A DNA stretch of 64,000 nt, taken from assembly GCF_947500065.1 (NCBI RefSeq), contig NZ_CANMQT010000003.1:1-64000 (forward strand), read 5' to 3'. Positions 27,338 to 36,353 of this stretch are shown here, one piece after another. A model generated the notes under the pieces. The model was not told the DNA's origin, made no database searches, and worked only from the letters and a program-made list of their open reading frames with translations. The DNA is from an uncultured Aquimarina sp. GTDB taxonomy: Bacteria; Bacteroidota; Bacteroidia; Flavobacteriales; Flavobacteriaceae. The stretch's first letter is position 1. The number at the start of each line of letters is the position of its first letter. Made by a program: the position numbers and the translations under genes.

Positions 27338-27368
27338 TTGTAATATTATTTATTGTTTTATAAATTTG
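27338..27368 (+). promoter_or_regulatory. promoter of the M28-like gene
   Basis: TTG at 27338-27340, a 20-base spacer and TAAATTTG at 27361-27368 match the Bacteroidota consensus (TTG, 19-21 bases, TAnnTTTG) exactly. The ATG at 27406 lies 37 bases downstream. Confidence 0.6.
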
Positions 27369-27405
27369 CTAAAAGAAGGAAAAATACGAATACAAAAGTT
27401 TAAAA

Positions 27406-28290
27406 ATGAAATTATATAGGTTTAAAACACTACTACTATTTATTTTTTGCATTCAGATTTCAATGGCTCAATCAGAAGCTGATTTGAGAGAGGCAGAAAT
27501 AATTAACATACAAAAGGATATAGTGGGTAAACTTACTGGATATATTCCAATAAAAGGTAAGAAAAAGCTATCAAGTCGTGCTAGTAATTCAGAAAGAAAA
27601 ACTACAGCAGATTATTTATTCAATTCTCTAAAGAGTATGGGACTTAAGGCTAAACGAAATAGCTATAACGTTCAAGATAAAAAAGGGAACCAATATAGTG
27701 GATCTAATATCTATGCTGAGATACCAGCAACAAATGAAAGTGATGAGTATATTGTTTTAGGTGCTCATTATGATACTGCTAAGGGTAGTCCTGGAGCAGT
27801 TCATAATGCTACAGGTGTTGCTTTGACTATTTATGTTGCGGAAAAATTAACCAAATTAGCTAAGAGAAATATTAATTTTATGATTGTATTTTTTGATCAA
27901 CAGGAAACTAATATGATTGGTTGTAGAATGTTTGTCAAAAAATTACAGGATGATAAATATAATATAAACTCTATGCATCGTGTAGATTATGTTGGTTGGG
28001 ATAATGATGAGGATAGAGCTATAGAATTGTTGGCTTCTAACATAAGTTTAGAATCTGCATATCGATTAGAATCTGGAGTCCCAGTATTTAAAAGAAGAGT
28101 ATCGACGCCAGAAACAAGAGTTTTCGCTACCTTAGGGTATGATACTATTACGATTACTGCAGAGTTAATGAATGGTGATAATTCGCCGTATGTGCATCAG
28201 TCTGAAGATAAGTATATTACCGTTAATTTTAAATATCTAGCATCTACATCAGAGATTGTCTATAAAGTGATGAAATCTTTGTCAGAATAA
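27406..28290 (+). CDS. M28-family metallopeptidase-like secreted protein with altered active site
   Basis: 294 residues, signal peptide 1-22 (ISMAQ). The M28 frame is clear: VLGAHYDT (His121), GSPGAVHNATG, FFDQQETNMIGC, HRVDYVG (Asp194) and YVHQSEDKY (His264). Two key positions differ from active M28 enzymes: the metal-bridging Asp is His133 (GAVHN for GA.DN) and the general-base Glu is Gln166 (QE for EE). Zinc might still bind, but ordinary aminopeptidase activity is doubtful. Own promoter; monocistronic. Confidence 0.75.
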   Translation: MKLYRFKTLLLFIFCIQISMAQSEADLREAEIINIQKDIVGKLTGYIPIKGKKKLSSRASNSERKTTADYLFNSLKSMGLKAKRNSYNVQDKKGNQYSGSNIYAEIPATNESDEYIVLGAHYDTAKGSPGAVHNATGVALTIYVAEKLTKLAKRNINFMIVFFDQQETNMIGCRMFVKKLQDDKYNINSMHRVDYVGWDNDEDRAIELLASNISLESAYRLESGVPVFKRRVSTPETRVFATLGYDTITITAELMNGDNSPYVHQSEDKYITVNFKYLASTSEIVYKVMKSLSE

Positions 28291-28312
28291 TAAAAACTAT
28301 AAAAAAAATGTT

Positions 28313-28350
28313 TTAAAGGAGTTCTTTTATGTAAGTAAGAACTCCTTTAA
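28313..28350. terminator. terminator shared by the M28-like gene and thrC
   Basis: TTAAAGGAGTTCTT (28313-28326) pairs perfectly with AAGAACTCCTTTAA (28337-28350). On the minus strand the hairpin is followed by AAAACATTTTTTTT, a good intrinsic terminator for the threonine operon. One arm lies within the last codons of thrC, whose stop is in the loop. Confidence 0.8.
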
Positions 28351-29616
28351 TTGTTTATAATCATTTGTCTTAATGCGTATCTTCTGCTTATTCATTACTT
28401 TTTGAATTTGAGCTGGTATTAGAATTTTAGTATGTAAAGTTTCTTCCACAATATCCAAAAACTTAACTGGATGAGCAGTTTCTAGAAAAACACCGTATTC
28501 ATTTTCCTGTAAACCGTATTCCTTTAATCCTAAATAACCAACTGCTCCGTGAGGATCAGCAATATATTTGGTTTTAGAGAACACCTCTTTCATAGCATCT
28601 TTGGTAGCATTATCATCAAAACTATAAGCAGAAAAATTATTTTTTAAAGACTCAAAATTATTGTCAAATAATCGTTGAATTCTTATGAAATTACTTGGAT
28701 TACCAACATCCATAGCATTAGATATAGTAGCTTTCGACGGTTTGGGATCATAATCAGATGTCTTCATATATCTAACTACAGTATCATTAACATTAGTAGC
28801 TGCTACAAAATGTTTTACAGGAAGGCCTAATTTATGAGCTACAATACCTGCGCATATATTTCCAAAATTACCGCTAGGCACAGAAAATACAATTTCTTTC
28901 CCTTTGCTTTTGAGTTGTTTATAAGCAAAAACAAAATAGAATAATTGCGGTAACCATCTTGCGATATTAATAGAATTAGCAGAAGTTAATTGCATGTGAT
29001 CCGTAATACTTTCATCTAGAAAAGCCTTTTTTACCATATCTTGGCAATCATCAAATACACCATCTACTTCTAGAGCAGTAATATTCTGACCCAATGTAGT
29101 AAGTTGCCTTTCTTGTATGTCACTTACTTTTCCCGATGGATAAAGAATAACGACATCTACACCTTTTACACCAAGAAAACCTTGCGCAACGGCCCCTCCA
29201 GTATCTCCAGAAGTAGCAACAAGTACCGTAACTTTATCATCGTTATCTTTATTAAAATATTCAAGACATCGAGCCATAAATCGAGCACCTACATCCTTAA
29301 AAGCCATTGTAGGTCCGTGAAAAAGTTCCAGAGTACCGATGTTTTTATCGATATCAATTACCGGGAAATCAAAACTTAGTACATCTTTAAGAATATCTCT
29401 TAACTCAGTTTCTGGTATCTCATTGCCTACAAATTGCTTTATGGCTTGAAAACCAATTTCTATATTATCAAGATTTTCGATAGTATCAAAAAATGATTGC
29501 GGAAGAGGAGTTATACTTTCTGGGAAATATAACCCTTTGTCTGGAGCCAAACCTTTAATAACAGCTTCAGAAAAAGATACTTTTGGAGCATTATTATTTA
29601 AACTATAGTATTGCAT
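28327..29616 (-). CDS. thrC: threonine synthase
   Basis: 429 residues, the usual size of the shorter ThrC type. It converts O-phosphohomoserine to threonine with PLP. Motifs include HGPTMAFKDVGARFMAR (PLP lysine in FKD), VATSGDTGGAVAQGF, SVPSGNFGNICAGIVA and DPHGAVGYLGL. Last gene of thrA-thrB-rid-thrC; 15 bases separate it from the Rid gene. The end of the gene is part of the operon terminator. Confidence 0.95.
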   Translation of the reverse strand: MQYYSLNNNAPKVSFSEAVIKGLAPDKGLYFPESITPLPQSFFDTIENLDNIEIGFQAIKQFVGNEIPETELRDILKDVLSFDFPVIDIDKNIGTLELFHGPTMAFKDVGARFMARCLEYFNKDNDDKVTVLVATSGDTGGAVAQGFLGVKGVDVVILYPSGKVSDIQERQLTTLGQNITALEVDGVFDDCQDMVKKAFLDESITDHMQLTSANSINIARWLPQLFYFVFAYKQLKSKGKEIVFSVPSGNFGNICAGIVAHKLGLPVKHFVAATNVNDTVVRYMKTSDYDPKPSKATISNAMDVGNPSNFIRIQRLFDNNFESLKNNFSAYSFDDNATKDAMKEVFSKTKYIADPHGAVGYLGLKEYGLQENEYGVFLETAHPVKFLDIVEETLHTKILIPAQIQKVMNKQKIRIKTNDYKQLKEFLLT

Positions 29617-29631
29617 TGATATTCTGATTTA

Positions 29632-30000
29632 TTATTGTGAAACTATAGCAGAAAACTCGATCTCTACCAAGATATTAGGATCTATTAATTTAGAAACTTC
29701 TACCATTGCTGTTACTGGTTTTATTTTTCCGAAGTATTCTCCGTGAGCTTTACCAATTTCTTCCCACTTAGAGATGTCTGTACAGTAAATTCTGGTACGA
29801 ATTACATGATTAAGATCAGCATTTAATTCATTTAAGACTTTTTTTACAGACTCTATAATGGCAATCGTTTGTTCATATTCATTGGCTCCTGGAGCCGTTG
29901 TTCCAGAAACTTCTATGGTGTTTCCTATTTTTATAGCTCTCGAGTATCCTACAATATCTTCCCAAGGAGAACCTGTGGATATTTTTTTAATCTTTGTCAT
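29632..30000 (-). CDS. Rid/YjgF-family protein lacking the catalytic arginine
   Basis: 122 residues with the Rid fold signature (GYSRAIKIGNTIEVSGTTAP; HVIRTRIYCTDIS; GKIKPVTAMVEVSKL). In RidA the imine-deaminating Arg lies in PARS.VEV; here the same place reads PVTAMVEV, with Thr97 for Arg. It therefore belongs to a Rid subgroup without the canonical 2-aminoacrylate deaminase residue, although its position inside the threonine operon suggests a link to Thr-derived enamines or phosphohomoserine. It is one base from thrB. Confidence 0.85.
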   Translation of the reverse strand: MTKIKKISTGSPWEDIVGYSRAIKIGNTIEVSGTTAPGANEYEQTIAIIESVKKVLNELNADLNHVIRTRIYCTDISKWEEIGKAHGEYFGKIKPVTAMVEVSKLIDPNILVEIEFSAIVSQ

Positions 30001-30001
30001 A

Positions 30002-30925
30002 TCAATTAATTATTTTGACTCCTTGATTATTAATTTTAGAAATATGAATATCAAAATCAAGTCCCGTTTTAATATATACTTCTCTAATTGCTTCTGCCAC
30101 TTTTTTTGCAGTATCCATACCTTTACTTAAAGCAAAGATGGATGGGCCAGAACCCGAAATTCCACAGCCTAAAGCACCTTGTTTAATAGCGGCTTCTTTT
30201 ACATTTGCAAACTCGGGTATTAAAATTGAACGCATAGGCTCTATAATTACATCTTCTAAACTACGACCGATAAGGTCGTAATCTTCTGTAAAAAGTCCGG
30301 ATACAAGACCACCAACGTTTCCCCATTGATGAATTGCCTGTTTTAGCGTTACATTTTGCTTAATAACAGATCGAGCATCAGAAGTTTTTACTTCAATTTG
30401 CGGATGGATTACGGTCATTACCAAATCTTGAGGAGTATGAAGTTTGATCACATCTAGTGGAGCATAACTTCGAACTAACGTAAATCCACCCAGAAGGGCA
30501 GGAGCTACATTATCAGCATGAGCATTTCCGCTAGCAAGTTTTTCGCCTGCCATAGCAAATTCAACTAACTTATGGGAAGTAAAAGGGCTCTCTAGAAGAT
30601 GATTCACTGCCCAAACAGCGCCTGCGCTGCTTGCAGCACTACTACCGATACCACTACCAGCTTTGATTTTTTTATAAATCTCGATATCTACACCGATTTC
30701 ATTTTTACAATTTTTTAATAAAGCTTCTACAGCAACACCTGCAACATTCTTTTTTGTATCCAGTGGTAAATCAGCTCCTTCAATCTTAGTAATTCTAACT
30801 CCAGGTTCTGACGTTAGTGAGATGATCATTTCATCACCTACTGTATCCAAGCAGCATCCAAGTACATCAAAGCCACAAGAAAGGTTGGCTACGGTGGCAG
30901 GAGCAAAAATCTTTATACTTTTCAT
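30002..30925 (-). CDS. thrB: homoserine kinase
   Basis: 307 residues, GHMP kinase family. The N-terminal MKSIKIFAPATVANLSCGFDVLG, the ATP-binding GSGIGSSAASSAGAV and the C-terminal GCGISGSGPSIFAL are diagnostic. It phosphorylates homoserine for the thrC reaction. It lies 14 bases after thrA in the same operon. Confidence 0.96.
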   Translation of the reverse strand: MKSIKIFAPATVANLSCGFDVLGCCLDTVGDEMIISLTSEPGVRITKIEGADLPLDTKKNVAGVAVEALLKNCKNEIGVDIEIYKKIKAGSGIGSSAASSAGAVWAVNHLLESPFTSHKLVEFAMAGEKLASGNAHADNVAPALLGGFTLVRSYAPLDVIKLHTPQDLVMTVIHPQIEVKTSDARSVIKQNVTLKQAIHQWGNVGGLVSGLFTEDYDLIGRSLEDVIIEPMRSILIPEFANVKEAAIKQGALGCGISGSGPSIFALSKGMDTAKKVAEAIREVYIKTGLDFDIHISKINNQGVKIIN

Positions 30926-30939
30926 TTTTATCTGGATAT

Positions 30940-33384
30940 TTATTTTTTACCAATTCTAATGATATCTGCAAATATACCAGAAGCTGTAACTTCTGCACCA
31001 GCTCCAGCACCTTTTACAATTAGAGGTTGTTTAGGGTAACGATCCGTATAAAAAAGAACTATATTATCACTTCCTTCCAGATTATAAAAAGGATGATCAG
31101 TAGGAATATGCTGTAATCCTACTTTTGCTTTTCCGTCTTCATATTGTGCTACATATTTTAAACGACTCTCTTTTTTGTTTGCTTCATCAAGAATTTTTAC
31201 AAAATGAGATTCGTTAGTTTTTAAGGACTCGAAAAAATCATCGACACTTGTAGTGTCTAAACTTTCTTTTGGAAGAAAAGCTTCTTTTTCGATGTCTTCT
31301 AATTCCAAAATTTGTCCACTTTCACGTGCTAAAATTAAAATCTTACGAGCCACATCAACACCACTAAGATCAATCTTGGGATCTGGTTCGGTGTACCCTT
31401 CTTCTTGTGCCTGTTTTACCACATCATAAAAATTGACTCCTTCTTTATAATTGTTAAATACAAAATTAAGACTACCAGACAATACTGCCTGAATTTTATG
31501 AACAGTATCACCAGAAGCAATCAAATTGTTTAAGGTGTCAATGATTGGTAAACCTGCTCCAACATTAGTTTCATAAAGAAAAGAAGCACTGAATTTACGA
31601 GAAAGTTCCTGTAACTCAGAATAATTAACATATTCATCAGCACAAGCAATTTTATTACAAGTTACCACTGCCATGCTTTCTGCTAAGTAATTTTTATACA
31701 CTTTAGCAATATCCGGGTTAGCTGTGTTGTCCACAAAAATAGAATTACGAATATTCATCTCTTTAGCGGTACTGAAAAACGTTGAAGAATCTGCTTTTTC
31801 TCCTTCTGCAAGTCTATCCTTCCAAGAATCTAATTTGATACCGTTTTCATCAAAAACCATGGTTCTTGAATTAGAAATTCCGACAACACGTATTTTAAGA
31901 CGAAGTTTTTCTTTTAAATAAGTCCGCTGTTGCTCCAATTGATCTAGTAATTTACTACCTACATTTCCAACACCTGTTATGAATAGATTCAGTTGTTTAG
32001 TTTTTACTTCAAAAAAGCGTTCATGTAAGATATTTAAAGCCTTTTTAATATCTTTTTTCTCAATCACTACAGAAATATTTTTTTCTGAAGCTCCTTGAGC
32101 AATCGCTCTAATATTCACATTGTTTTTACCAAGTGTGCTAAACATTTTCCCACTTAATCCTTGGTGATGATACATATTATCTCCTACTAATGCTACAATG
32201 GCGGCATCATTTTCGATTTTTACAGGATCAACTTTGTGCTTTGTAATCTCAAATTCGAAGGCAGTATCCAAAACGATCTTTGCTTTTTCTGCATCAACAG
32301 CATCAACAGCTAAGCAGATAGAATGTTCAGAAGAAGCTTGTGTAATCAGAATTACATTAATGTTTTCTAAAAATAAAGCCTCAAACAATCGTTTAGAAAA
32401 ACCTGGAATACCTACCATTCCACTTCCTTCTAGCGATATCACCGAAATGTCATCGATATGACTAATTCCAGTAACAGGTTTTTGTCTATTGGTTACTTCT
32501 CGTGTAATCATTGTACCAGCATCTTCCGGCTGAAATGTGTTTTTGATTACAATTGGGATGTCTTTATCTAAAACAGGATGAATAGTAGGAGGATAGATCA
32601 CTTTTGCACCAAAATGAGATAATTCCATGGCTTCCTGATACGATATATGAGGCACTGGCTTAGCTTGTTTTACTAGTTTTGGGTTAGCTGTATACATACC
32701 ACTAACATCTGTCCAAATTTGTAATTTATTAGCTTGTACAGCCGCTGCCAAAATTGCTGCAGTAAAATCCGAACCTCCTCTTCCTAAAGTAGTAGGTTCT
32801 CCTTCTGCAGTTCTTGCTACGAAACCAGGAAATAGACTAATCTGATGTTTGTTATCTTGTGCATATCTTTTTATTCTAAAATTAGTCTCTTCATAATCTA
32901 TCGTGACTTTTGCTGCATCGGTAGTGATTATATAATCCCTAGAATCTTTAAGAACAAGATCCAACCCTTTTACCTTAGCTGCTTCAGCTATAATGAAGGA
33001 AGATAACATTTCGCCAAAACTGGCAATTACAGATTCAGTTTTAGGAGATAATTCACTTAATAAAAAAACTCCTTCGCAAAGGGATTCCAGTTTGTTTAAT
33101 TCTGATTTTACTTTACTAATTATAGAACTTTGAGAAACCACTGGAATCAGATCTTTGATAGCTTCTAGATGCCTGTTTTCAATTGTTACAAGGGTGTTTT
33201 TATATTTTTCATTGTTAGAAGAGGCTTCATTTCCTGCCTGTATTAAAAGATCTGTTATTCCTCCTAGAGCAGAAACAACTACATAAAGAGCTCTATTATT
33301 AGATTGTTTCTCAATGATTTTTATAACTTTTTCTATTGTTGCAGCATTTGCAACTGAAGAACCTCCGAATTTTAGAACGTTCAT
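30940..33384 (-). CDS. thrA: bifunctional aspartate kinase/homoserine dehydrogenase
   Basis: 814 residues, normal for the fused enzyme. The aspartate kinase part (about 1-290) starts MNVLKFGGSSVANA and contains FPGFVARTAEGEPTTLGRGGSD; ACT regulatory domains follow (about 310-460; GSGMVGIPGFSKRLFE); the homoserine dehydrogenase part (about 465-814) begins LFITGVGNVGSKLLDQL and contains GLPIIDTLNNLIASGD and EPDPKIDLSGVDVARK. ACT domains imply threonine feedback inhibition. Expression is probably controlled by the leader peptide at 33479-33592. Confidence 0.96.
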   Translation of the reverse strand: MNVLKFGGSSVANAATIEKVIKIIEKQSNNRALYVVVSALGGITDLLIQAGNEASSNNEKYKNTLVTIENRHLEAIKDLIPVVSQSSIISKVKSELNKLESLCEGVFLLSELSPKTESVIASFGEMLSSFIIAEAAKVKGLDLVLKDSRDYIITTDAAKVTIDYEETNFRIKRYAQDNKHQISLFPGFVARTAEGEPTTLGRGGSDFTAAILAAAVQANKLQIWTDVSGMYTANPKLVKQAKPVPHISYQEAMELSHFGAKVIYPPTIHPVLDKDIPIVIKNTFQPEDAGTMITREVTNRQKPVTGISHIDDISVISLEGSGMVGIPGFSKRLFEALFLENINVILITQASSEHSICLAVDAVDAEKAKIVLDTAFEFEITKHKVDPVKIENDAAIVALVGDNMYHHQGLSGKMFSTLGKNNVNIRAIAQGASEKNISVVIEKKDIKKALNILHERFFEVKTKQLNLFITGVGNVGSKLLDQLEQQRTYLKEKLRLKIRVVGISNSRTMVFDENGIKLDSWKDRLAEGEKADSSTFFSTAKEMNIRNSIFVDNTANPDIAKVYKNYLAESMAVVTCNKIACADEYVNYSELQELSRKFSASFLYETNVGAGLPIIDTLNNLIASGDTVHKIQAVLSGSLNFVFNNYKEGVNFYDVVKQAQEEGYTEPDPKIDLSGVDVARKILILARESGQILELEDIEKEAFLPKESLDTTSVDDFFESLKTNESHFVKILDEANKKESRLKYVAQYEDGKAKVGLQHIPTDHPFYNLEGSDNIVLFYTDRYPKQPLIVKGAGAGAEVTASGIFADIIRIGKK

Positions 33385-33423
33385 ATAATATTTTTTAAAA
33401 GATGTAATTGATAAAGGTTTTCG

Positions 33424-33506
33424 GTAGTTTCTTTACGTAAAATAAACTACTTACTTGATTTCTATAATATATAAATGATTAACCCCTAAGGGTAATAATA
33501 GTAGTT
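33424..33506 (-). promoter_or_regulatory. candidate attenuator of the threonine operon
   Basis: On the minus strand, the Thr-codon part of the leader reads AACTACT (33506 to 33500) and can pair with AGTAGTT (33451 to 33445). That second segment can instead pair, as GTAGTTT (33450 to 33444), with AAACTAC (33430 to 33424). The two pairings exclude each other, as in amino-acid attenuators where ribosome stalling chooses the structure. There is no T run after the second hairpin; CCGAA just after it could pair with TTCGG in thrA codons 6-7, so control of translation is possible. The alternatives are inference from base pairing. Confidence 0.45.
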
Positions 33507-33592
33507 GTAGTACCTGTAATAGAAGTGTAGGCGAAAGCCGCTGTTGTTTCTAACGCGAAAAGTAAAACCGAGATTGAAACCGTACTAAACAT
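33479..33592 (-). CDS. thrL: threonine operon leader peptide
   Basis: 37 residues beginning MFSTVSISVLLFALETTAA and ending TSITGTTTTIITLRG. Ten Thr and four Ile residues, clustered at the end, match the logic of the E. coli thr leader (Thr and Ile codons sensed). It lies between a consensus promoter (33615-33644) and thrA, on the same strand, with mutually exclusive RNA pairings overlapping its Thr codons. The sequence and position make a random reading frame unlikely. Confidence 0.8.
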   Translation of the reverse strand: MFSTVSISVLLFALETTAAFAYTSITGTTTTIITLRG

Positions 33593-33614
33593 TAGTTTGC
33601 TTTATATTAAAGTT

Positions 33615-33644
33615 CAAATGTATAATTTTTTATTTTTGAACAAA
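33615..33644 (-). promoter_or_regulatory. promoter of the threonine operon
   Basis: The minus strand reads TTTG (33644 to 33641), an 18-base spacer and TACATTTG (33622 to 33615), a close match to the Bacteroidota promoter consensus. The leader peptide ATG at 33592 is 22 bases downstream of the box. Confidence 0.6.
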
Positions 33645-33787
33645 ATAAAATCGTTCGTAATCATAAACTTTTATTGATCTTTTAATTTATATGTAGATTC
33701 GTTAAAGCATTCTTAAAAAAAACAAACTAAAAGGCATTATTAGATCATGAAAAGCGTATTATCCAATAATTAATAAAATTTATACTT

Positions 33788-35323
33788 GTGAAAATATTTT
33801 CCGCTAGTCAAATGCGAAAAGCAGACGAAGTTACAATTCAATCTCAAAAGATTACTTCTTTAGAATTAATGGAGAGAGCTGCTACTCAAATATTCAATGT
33901 TTTACATCAACGATTACAAGGTGCTCCGATTCCGATTCATGTTTTTTGCGGTATTGGAAACAATGGAGGTGATGGTCTAGTTATCTCTCGATTATTAGTA
34001 GAGCATGGATATCATGTTACAACATACATCGTTAATTTTAGTGATAAGAGATCGGAAGATTTTTTGGCAAATTATGATCGATTAAAATCCATAGGAACAG
34101 AATGGCCAACACAGCTAAAGTCTGAAGAAGATCTCCCGAATATTAAACAACAGGATATGGTGATTGATGCGATCTTTGGTATTGGGTTAAATAGACCTTT
34201 AGTGCCTTGGGTAATCAATTTAATCAAACATATTAATGCCGCTAGATGTTTTACATTATCAATTGATGTACCTTCTGGCTTATACGCAGATAAAGCTCCT
34301 GATAATCCAGAAGGTGTTATTTATGCTTCTACAACAGTTACTTTTCAATTACCGAAATTAATATTTTTCTTACCAGAAACAGGTCAGTATTCTCAGGATC
34401 TGGAAGTTATAGATATTGGATTGAATAGAGATTTTATCGCTCAGACTAAAGGTTTTGCGGAGTTGATAAGTAAAAATGAAGTACTGTCATTATATAAACC
34501 AAGACATAAATTTGCGCATAAGGGTGATTATGGACATTGTCTTATTATAGGCGGTAGTTATGGTAAAATAGGTAGTACTGTCTTAGCTACAAAATCAGCG
34601 TTACGTATTGGAGCTGGTTTAGCAACGGCATATATTCCAGAGTGTGGATACGAAATTCTACAGACCTCAGTTCCAGAAGCTATGGTCATTACGGATAATG
34701 AGGACGATTATATATCTAAAATAAAATTTGATTTTGATCCATCTGTCATAGGAATCGGAATTGGACTTGGTATTCATGAAAAAACGACACAAGCTTTTGG
34801 TGAATTTTTGAAACAAAATAAAACAATGTTGGTTGTCGATGCTGATGCGATCAATATTTTAGCAAAAGAACCAGAGTTGTTGCAGTTTTTGCCTAAACGA
34901 ACAGTACTAACCCCACATCCTGGTGAATTAAAGCGTTTAATTGGTGAATGGAAAGATGATTTTGATAAAATTAATAAAGTAAAAGAGTTTTCTGCAAAAT
35001 ACGATTGTATTGTTGTGATCAAAGGAGCAAATACTATGATTGTCTATAAGGATGATATATATGTGAATACTTCTGGGAATCCGGGAATGGCTACAGCAGG
35101 AAGCGGAGATGTTTTAACTGGAATCATTACTGGGTTAATTTCTCAAGGATATGATCCATTACACGCAGCGGTTTTTGGAGTGTATCTACACGGTAGTTCT
35201 GGTGATTTGGCAATTCAAGAAACTGGTTATCAAGGATTGTTAGCTAGTGATATTGTTTCTAATATTGGAAAATCATATTTAGAATTGTTTAAACAGCCAG
35301 AACCAATTCAACCTCAAGCCTGA
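33788..35323 (+). CDS. nnr: bifunctional NAD(P)H-hydrate epimerase/dehydratase
   Basis: 511 residues from a GTG start. The epimerase (YjeF_N) half, about 1-215, contains FCGIGNNGGDGLVISRLL and DAIFGIGLNRPL; the ADP/ATP-dependent dehydratase half, about 230-505, contains HKGDYGHCLIIGGSYGKIG, LTPHPGELKRL and GNPGMATAGSGDVLTGII. It repairs damaged, hydrated NAD(P)H. Stand-alone gene on the plus strand, divergent from the threonine operon. Confidence 0.95.
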   Translation: MKIFSASQMRKADEVTIQSQKITSLELMERAATQIFNVLHQRLQGAPIPIHVFCGIGNNGGDGLVISRLLVEHGYHVTTYIVNFSDKRSEDFLANYDRLKSIGTEWPTQLKSEEDLPNIKQQDMVIDAIFGIGLNRPLVPWVINLIKHINAARCFTLSIDVPSGLYADKAPDNPEGVIYASTTVTFQLPKLIFFLPETGQYSQDLEVIDIGLNRDFIAQTKGFAELISKNEVLSLYKPRHKFAHKGDYGHCLIIGGSYGKIGSTVLATKSALRIGAGLATAYIPECGYEILQTSVPEAMVITDNEDDYISKIKFDFDPSVIGIGIGLGIHEKTTQAFGEFLKQNKTMLVVDADAINILAKEPELLQFLPKRTVLTPHPGELKRLIGEWKDDFDKINKVKEFSAKYDCIVVIKGANTMIVYKDDIYVNTSGNPGMATAGSGDVLTGIITGLISQGYDPLHAAVFGVYLHGSSGDLAIQETGYQGLLASDIVSNIGKSYLELFKQPEPIQPQA

Positions 35324-35429
35324 TTGTACCTAAAAAAATAGTGGTTTTCGCGTACAATTTTGTTTGCTTTTTATAGTTATGGGTATTGATGATTTTTATA
35401 ATTTTATCTCATTAATTAAAAAGCAAAAA

Positions 35430-36299
35430 ATGATGACAAAAAAAATGATGGCGATTGCAACAATTGCCTTGGGACTATTAGGTGTTTCCTGTTCTAGTGA
35501 TGATGGACCAGCAGTGGCAAATATTGCTATTGAAACTATTGGTTTAGAAAACTTAACAGGTGGATCCACCTATCAAGGATGGTTAATAGTAGATGGTCAA
35601 GCTGTGCCTACTAATCGATTTACAAACCCTGCAGGAACTGTAAACCTTACGGTACTAGCCTCTGATCTTGCAGATGCTACGGAATTTGTTCTTACTGTAG
35701 AACCAGTAGGAGATACTGATAATGTACCTTCTAATGCTAAAATATTAACTGGTAGTTTTAACGGTTCTAATTCTGCAACACTGAGCTTTGCACCAGTTGT
35801 TGCTGATCTTTCTAGTACAGCTGGACAATTCTTTCTTGCTACTCCAACAGATGACGTTGATGATAACGATGAATTTGGGGTATGGTTTATGAATGGAACG
35901 GGAGCAGGATTAACATTACCTGCATTAGCAAGCGGTTGGAAATATGAAGGTTGGGTTGATTTTGGAAATAAAATCGTTTCTACAGGAACGTTTTCTGATG
36001 TAGATGTAACAGATGATGCTAATTTCTTTAAAGGTTCAGGTGGAGTAGTTCCTAATTTTCCTGGAGAAGATTTTCTTGTGATTCCTAGTCAAATTCCTTT
36101 AACTGGTATAACTTTTCCTGCTGCGGTAACAAGCAAAAAAGTTTATATCACAGTAGAGCCTTTTGAAGATAAAGATCCAGCTCCATTTTTTATTAAACCA
36201 CTAAGTGGAACTGCAGGAATTACAACAGGTGCTGCAAACCCAGTTTTAATGATTTCGGATAACTCTGTTCCTTCTGGTAGAGCAACAAGACCAAATTAA
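35430..36299 (+). CDS. lipoprotein with two RskA-like domains
   Basis: 289 residues from ATG at 35430 (a second ATG follows), chosen because it gives the signal MMTKKMMAIATIALGLLGVSC; the frame extends upstream but the added part is not signal-like. The mature protein begins SSDDGP. Two repeats resemble the extracytoplasmic C-terminal domain of RskA-type anti-sigma factors: LENLTGGSTYQGWLIVDGQ...VLTVEPVGDTDNVP and LPALASGWKYEGWVDFGN...VYITVEPFEDKDPAP. No TM anti-sigma arrangement or sigma gene is nearby, so the fold may have been reused as a surface lipoprotein. Confidence 0.65.
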   Translation: MMTKKMMAIATIALGLLGVSCSSDDGPAVANIAIETIGLENLTGGSTYQGWLIVDGQAVPTNRFTNPAGTVNLTVLASDLADATEFVLTVEPVGDTDNVPSNAKILTGSFNGSNSATLSFAPVVADLSSTAGQFFLATPTDDVDDNDEFGVWFMNGTGAGLTLPALASGWKYEGWVDFGNKIVSTGTFSDVDVTDDANFFKGSGGVVPNFPGEDFLVIPSQIPLTGITFPAAVTSKKVYITVEPFEDKDPAPFFIKPLSGTAGITTGAANPVLMISDNSVPSGRATRPN

Positions 36300-36324
36300 A
36301 TTATAGCTTGTTCCTATAAATAAA

Positions 36325-36353
36325 AAAAACTCTCGAAATTCTCGGGAGTTTTT
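36325..36353. terminator. bidirectional intrinsic terminator
   Basis: AAAAACTCTCGA (36325-36336) pairs with TCGGGAGTTTTT (36342-36353), one G-T pair, five-base loop, with A-rich and T-rich flanks. It serves both the RskA-like gene and the converging LRR lipoprotein gene, whose stop codon starts in the right arm. Confidence 0.78.
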
